From NCBI GenBank assembly GCA_028871175.1, contig JAGWNU010000006.1:1-48783 (forward strand): DNA of 48,783 bases, read 5' to 3'. The notes beneath the pieces were generated by a model. It did no database searches and was not told the DNA's origin. It was given only the letters and a program-made list of their open reading frames with translations. Positions 45,185-48,783 of this stretch are shown here, one piece after another. Within the stretch, counting starts at the first letter, position 1, and each line of letters opens with the position of its first letter. Origin of the DNA: Burkholderiaceae bacterium (GTDB taxonomy: Bacteria; Pseudomonadota; Gammaproteobacteria; Burkholderiales; Burkholderiaceae). The translations under genes were made by a program, and so were the position numbers.

Positions 45185-45553
45185 TCAGTGCATCATCATG
45201 TTGGCGTTCATGTTGTGCATGACCCACAGCGAACCGACGATCACGATCGCCAGGATCAGCAGCGTGAACAGGAAGGCCATCACGTTCCAGCGCTGGGCAG
45301 AAGAACCGTCCAGATGCAGGAAGTAGATCAGGTGCACGACGATCTGCACAACGGCGAGCGCCATCACCGTCACCAGCAGCGTCTGGTGCGAGTAGCCGCC
45401 GTCCATCACCATCTTGAACGGGATGACCGTCAGGATCACGGCCAGCACGAAGCCGATCAGGTAACCCTTGACGGTCGCATGACCGGCGCCGCCGGCTGCA
45501 TGGCCGTGCGCGTCATCATGCGCGACGGCGGTCGTTGCATTGGTGTGTTCCAT
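45185..45553 (-). CDS. cyoD: Cytochrome o ubiquinol oxidase subunit IV
   Basis: A 122-residue inner-membrane subunit with three helices (GYLIGFVLAVILTVIPF; TLLVTVMALAVVQIVVHLIYFLHL; FLFTLLILAIVIVGSLWVMHNM), typical of CyoD. It assists CuB binding and assembly of the bo3 oxidase. The N-terminal tail contains several His residues (VAHDDAHGHAAGGAGHATV), echoing CyoC. Its ATG directly abuts the cyoC stop (no gap), so translation is coupled. Confidence 0.96.
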   Translation of the reverse strand: MEHTNATTAVAHDDAHGHAAGGAGHATVKGYLIGFVLAVILTVIPFKMVMDGGYSHQTLLVTVMALAVVQIVVHLIYFLHLDGSSAQRWNVMAFLFTLLILAIVIVGSLWVMHNMNANMMMH

Positions 45554-46195
45554 TTACATCGCTCCCAGCAGATACACGACGGTAAACACGCCGATCCACA
45601 CCACATCCAAGAAGTGCCAGAACAGGCTCAGGCACGACAGACGGGTCGATTGCGTCGGGGTCAGGCCCTTGACGCCAATCTGCCACATCAGGACGGCGAT
45701 CCACAGCAGGCCGCTCGCCACGTGCAGGCCGTGGGTACCGACCAGCACGAAGAACGACGACAGGAATGCGCTGCGGTTCGGGCCGGCGCCTTCGGAAATC
45801 AGGTGGTGGAACTCGTTGATTTCCATGCCGACGAACGCGGCGCCCAGCAGGAAGGTAATGCCGAGCCACAGCATGACCTGATCCTTGCGGCCGTTCTGTA
45901 CGCTGATCATCACCATGCCGTAAGTGATCGACGACACCAGCAGGATGCCGGTTTCGATCGCGACATAGGACAGGTCGAAGAGCTCCTTGCCCGTCGGACC
46001 GCCCGCCGTCGCGCCACGCAGGACGCAGAACGTGGCGAACAGCGACGCGAAGATGATCAAGTCGCTCATCAGGTACACCCAGAAGCCGAAGACCTTGGTG
46101 TCTGCGGCGTCGTGGTGGTGCGCATGGTCATGCGCGTGGTCGTGGCCGTGCGCGTGACCGTGCGCGGCGTGACCGTCTAGAACATTGGAAGCCAT
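45554..46195 (-). CDS. cyoC: Cytochrome o ubiquinol oxidase subunit III with His-rich N-terminus
   Basis: A 213-residue heme-copper oxidase subunit III with five helices ([37 protein letters not shown] and others). Typical blocks are [22 protein letters not shown] and [14 protein letters not shown]. Residues 9-28 contain eleven histidines ([20 protein letters not shown]), an unusual cytoplasmic extension that could bind Cu or other metals. The rest aligns with normal CyoC, and the extension explains the extra length. It begins 3 nt after cyoB. Confidence 0.96.
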   Translation of the reverse strand: MASNVLDGHAAHGHAHGHDHAHDHAHHHDAADTKVFGFWVYLMSDLIIFASLFATFCVLRGATAGGPTGKELFDLSYVAIETGILLVSSITYGMVMISVQNGRKDQVMLWLGITFLLGAAFVGMEINEFHHLISEGAGPNRSAFLSSFFVLVGTHGLHVASGLLWIAVLMWQIGVKGLTPTQSTRLSCLSLFWHFLDVVWIGVFTVVYLLGAM

Positions 46196-46198
46196 GGT

Positions 46199-48184
46199 TT
46201 AAGCCTGCGAACCGATACGTTGGAAGTAGGCCGACTCGGTCTCGTGAACCTCGTGAGCGGGCACGTAGTAGTCGATGTCGTCGTTGTTGCTGCGGAGGAT
46301 GAAGCTGCCGATCATGCCGACCAGACCCAGCACGGCCATCCACCAGATGTGCCAGATCAGCGCGAAGCCCATCACGATCGAGAACATGCCGATGAAGAAG
46401 CCGGCGCCGGTATTCTTCGGCATGTGGATCTTCTCGTAGCTCGGTGCGACCTGCGTCAGCACTTCACCGCGCGCCTTCATGTCGGCAAAGGCGTCGATGT
46501 CACGGATGACCGGCACGCGGGCGAAGTTGTAATGCGCCGGCGGCGAGGACGTTGCCCACTCCAGCGTACGGCCACCCCACGGGTCACCCGTCAGATCCGC
46601 CAGCGCATGGCGATTGCGGATGCTGACGAAGATCTGGATGAGCTGCGAAGCGATGCCGCAGGCGACGATCGCAGCGCCGATCACGGCGACGATCAGCCAC
46701 GGCTGCCAGGCCGGGTTGTCGGTATGGTTCAGACGGCGCGTCATGCCCATGAAGCCCAGCACGTACAGCGGCATGAAGGCCATGTAGAAACCGACGAACC
46801 AGCACCAGAAGGCGCGCTTGCCCCACTTCTCGTCCAGCTTGAAGCCGAAGGCCTTCGGGAACCAGTAGGTGATACCTGCCAGGTAACCGAACACCACGCC
46901 ACCGATGATGGTGTTGTGGAAGTGAGCGATCAGGAACAGGCTGTTGTGCAGCAGGAAGTCCGCACCCGGCACGGCCAGCAGCACGCCGGTCATCCCGCCG
47001 ATCACGAAGGTGATCATGAAGCCGATCGTCCACAGCATCATCGAGTTCAGCTCGACGCGGCCGCGATACATCGTGAACAGCCAGTTGAAGATCTTCACGC
47101 CCGTCGGGATCGAGATGATCATCGTCGCGATACCGAAGAACGCGTTGACGTTCGCTCCCGAGCCCATGGTGAAGAAGTGGTGCAGCCACACCAGGAACGA
47201 CAGCACCGTGATGCCGGCGGTCGCCCACACCATCGACGTGTAGCCGAACAGCTTCTTGCGCGAGAACGTCGAGACGATTTCCGAGAACATGCCGAACGCC
47301 GGCAGGATCAGGATGTACACCTCGGGGTGGCCCCAGATCCAGATCAGGTTCACGTACAGCATGGCGTTGCCGCCCAGCTCGTTCGTGAAGAAGTGCATGT
47401 CCAGATAGCGGTCAGCACCCAGCAGCGCCAGCGCCACGGTCAGCACCGGGAAGGCCGCGACGATCAGGATGTTGGCGCACAGGGCGGTCCAGGTGAAGAT
47501 CGGCATGCGCATCAGCTTCATGCCCGGCGCGCGCATCTTGAAGATGGTCGCGACGAAGTTCACCCCAGTCAGCAACGTGCCTAACCCGGATATCTGCAGC
47601 GCCCAGATGTAGTAGTCGACCCCCACGTCAGGGCTGTAGGCCAGTTCCGACAGCGGCGGGTATGCGAGCCAGCCGGTGCGGGCGAAGTTGCCGACACCCA
47701 GCGACACGTTGATCAGCACCACACCTGCGGCGGCCAGCCAGAACGACAGCGTGTTCAGGAACGGGAACGCCACGTCGCGCGCTCCGATCTGCAGCGGCAC
47801 GATCAGGTTGATCAGGCCCGTCATCAGCGGCATGGCCATGAAGAAGATCATGATCACGCCGTGCGCGGTGAAGATCTGGTCATAGTGTTCCGGCGGCAGA
47901 TAGCCGGCACCACCGCCCGAGGCGAGCGCCAGTTGCGAGCGCATCATGACGGCGTCGGCAAAGCCGCGCAGCAGCATCACGATGGCCAGAATGCAGTACA
48001 TCACGCCGATCTTCTTGTGGTCGACCGAGGTGATCCACTCATTCCAGAGATACGACCACTTCTTGAAGTAGGTGATCAGGCCGAATACACCTGCGCCACC
48101 CAGCAGAATGGCCGATACCGTCACGACCACGATGGGCTCGTGCAGCGGAATGGCCTCCAGACTCAACTTGCCAAACATCGTCAA
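46199..48184 (-). CDS. cyoB: Cytochrome o ubiquinol oxidase subunit I
   Basis: A 661-residue, 15-helix catalytic subunit holding low-spin heme b, high-spin heme o and CuB. It reduces O2 to water and pumps protons. Landmarks are [16 protein letters not shown] (heme b His), [19 protein letters not shown] (CuB His and the cross-linked Tyr), [10 protein letters not shown] (two CuB His), the K-channel region and [15 protein letters not shown] (heme ligands). Length matches E. coli CyoB (663). It starts 3 nt after cyoA. Confidence 0.98.
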   Translation of the reverse strand: MTMFGKLSLEAIPLHEPIVVVTVSAILLGGAGVFGLITYFKKWSYLWNEWITSVDHKKIGVMYCILAIVMLLRGFADAVMMRSQLALASGGGAGYLPPEHYDQIFTAHGVIMIFFMAMPLMTGLINLIVPLQIGARDVAFPFLNTLSFWLAAAGVVLINVSLGVGNFARTGWLAYPPLSELAYSPDVGVDYYIWALQISGLGTLLTGVNFVATIFKMRAPGMKLMRMPIFTWTALCANILIVAAFPVLTVALALLGADRYLDMHFFTNELGGNAMLYVNLIWIWGHPEVYILILPAFGMFSEIVSTFSRKKLFGYTSMVWATAGITVLSFLVWLHHFFTMGSGANVNAFFGIATMIISIPTGVKIFNWLFTMYRGRVELNSMMLWTIGFMITFVIGGMTGVLLAVPGADFLLHNSLFLIAHFHNTIIGGVVFGYLAGITYWFPKAFGFKLDEKWGKRAFWCWFVGFYMAFMPLYVLGFMGMTRRLNHTDNPAWQPWLIVAVIGAAIVACGIASQLIQIFVSIRNRHALADLTGDPWGGRTLEWATSSPPAHYNFARVPVIRDIDAFADMKARGEVLTQVAPSYEKIHMPKNTGAGFFIGMFSIVMGFALIWHIWWMAVLGLVGMIGSFILRSNNDDIDYYVPAHEVHETESAYFQRIGSQA

Positions 48185-48187
48185 CTC

Positions 48188-48783
48188 CTAGGAATTCTTG
48201 CGCACAGCGGTGGATGCCGGCAGAGCCGACTGCACCGGAGCCGGGTCCGAAATCGTCTCAGCCGTCTCCACGGTGCAAGTCGCGCCACCGAGAGCCTCAT
48301 CGAGCGTCAGGACCTTGTCCGAGTCGCCCATGTATTTGTGCAGGATGCTGTGGTACAGCATCGGGTCCACCGAGGCGTACATCGTCGGCGGCACTTTTTC
48401 GCTCGGCTTGGCCAGCTCGGCGTAGCCTTCCTTCGTCAGGCTTTGCGACGAAGCGCGAACCTGCTTGACCCATGCTTCGAACTCGTCGCTCGTCATGGCC
48501 GTCGCCGTAAACTTCATGCCCGTGAAGCCCGCTCCGCTGTAGTTGGACGAAAAGCCGTCGAACTTGCCGGTCTCGTTGGCAATCAGGTGCAGCTTGGTCT
48601 GCATGCCAGCCATTGCGTAGACCTGGCTACCCAGTTGCGGGATGAAGAACGCGTTCATCACCGTGTCGGACGTGATCTTGAAGTTAACCGGGGTGTTGGC
48701 CGGGAACGCGAGCTGGTTGACCGTGGCGATCTTCAGATCCGGATAGATGAACAGCCACTTCCAGTCGAGCGAAACCGCCTCGA
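48188..48783 (-). CDS. cyoA: Cytochrome o ubiquinol oxidase subunit II, C-terminal part
   Basis: The reading frame is open to the window edge, so the N-terminus (lipoprotein signal and two helices) is missing. What is present is the periplasmic cupredoxin-like domain: SLDWKWLFIYPDLKIATVNQL, VMNAFFIPQLGSQVYAMAGM and GKFDGFSSNYSGAGFTGM. The CuA ligand motif is absent (no Cys-x3-Cys), as expected for a quinol rather than cytochrome c oxidase. The COX-aromatic-rich C-terminal segment follows (FEAWVKQVRASS…). First gene of cyoABCD. Confidence 0.97.
   Translation of the reverse strand, partial: EAVSLDWKWLFIYPDLKIATVNQLAFPANTPVNFKITSDTVMNAFFIPQLGSQVYAMAGMQTKLHLIANETGKFDGFSSNYSGAGFTGMKFTATAMTSDEFEAWVKQVRASSQSLTKEGYAELAKPSEKVPPTMYASVDPMLYHSILHKYMGDSDKVLTLDEALGGATCTVETAETISDPAPVQSALPASTAVRKNS

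Overview
The window (about 64% G+C by eye) is a chromosomal segment of a betaproteobacterium, almost certainly a Ralstonia of the R. pickettii/mannitolilytica/insidiosa group. The 16S rRNA 5' half at the left edge reads as Ralstonia, and the protein families and gene order (paa genes, rpe-gph-trpEGDC, hemA-prfA-prmC, opgGH, cyoABCD) fit Burkholderiaceae. Nearly all of it is conserved core genome. I see no transposase, integrase, phage gene, tRNA or CRISPR array.

Layout. 1-1137: start of an rRNA operon read leftward, with leader, boxA and a near-consensus promoter. 1442-4999: phenylacetate/acyl-CoA catabolism, with a crotonase gene divergent from paaG-paaI-paaK across a 26-bp palindromic operator. 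5009-6855: mltA, a small membrane protein and apaG. 6986-14707: rpe-gph, then trpE-trpG-(secreted LprI-like gene)-trpD-trpC, a CYTH phosphatase and ung. The 400-nt gap before trpE holds a 28-codon ORF with three clustered Trp codons and a terminator hairpin, which looks like transcription attenuation. 14733-15041: a probable small gene made of 21-bp/heptapeptide repeats. 15038-22356 (leftward): ubiH-like monooxygenase, dsbC, acuI-type reductase, M61 peptidase and FUSC transporter. 22722-24515: an isolated fliT-like gene and an EamA transporter. 24694-25788: ychF with a strong terminator. 26065-30822: a three-gene signalling cassette (phytochrome-like histidine kinase, single-domain response regulator, hybrid kinase). 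30854-36395: GlsB-like protein, hemA, prfA, a LEA-like lipoprotein, prmC, grxD and ubiX. 36426-41884: two small exported proteins and opgG-opgH for periplasmic glucans. 42055-43275: a repeat-tailed exported protein, a YbaK-type deacylase and a CDGSH Fe-S protein. 43385-45052: ettA. 45185 to the right edge: cyoABCD (cytochrome bo3 quinol oxidase), cyoA cut by the window end.

Most noteworthy: (i) a phytochrome-architecture kinase that has lost the biliverdin Cys and most chromophore-pocket and tongue motifs yet keeps an intact kinase; (ii) the heptapeptide-repeat gene, whose B-type repeat units differ only synonymously in one frame; (iii) the candidate trp leader peptide; (iv) an LprI-like exported protein inside the trp operon; (v) a LEA-like lipoprotein between prfA and prmC. 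Functional statements rest on recognised motifs and family knowledge; no database search was run.
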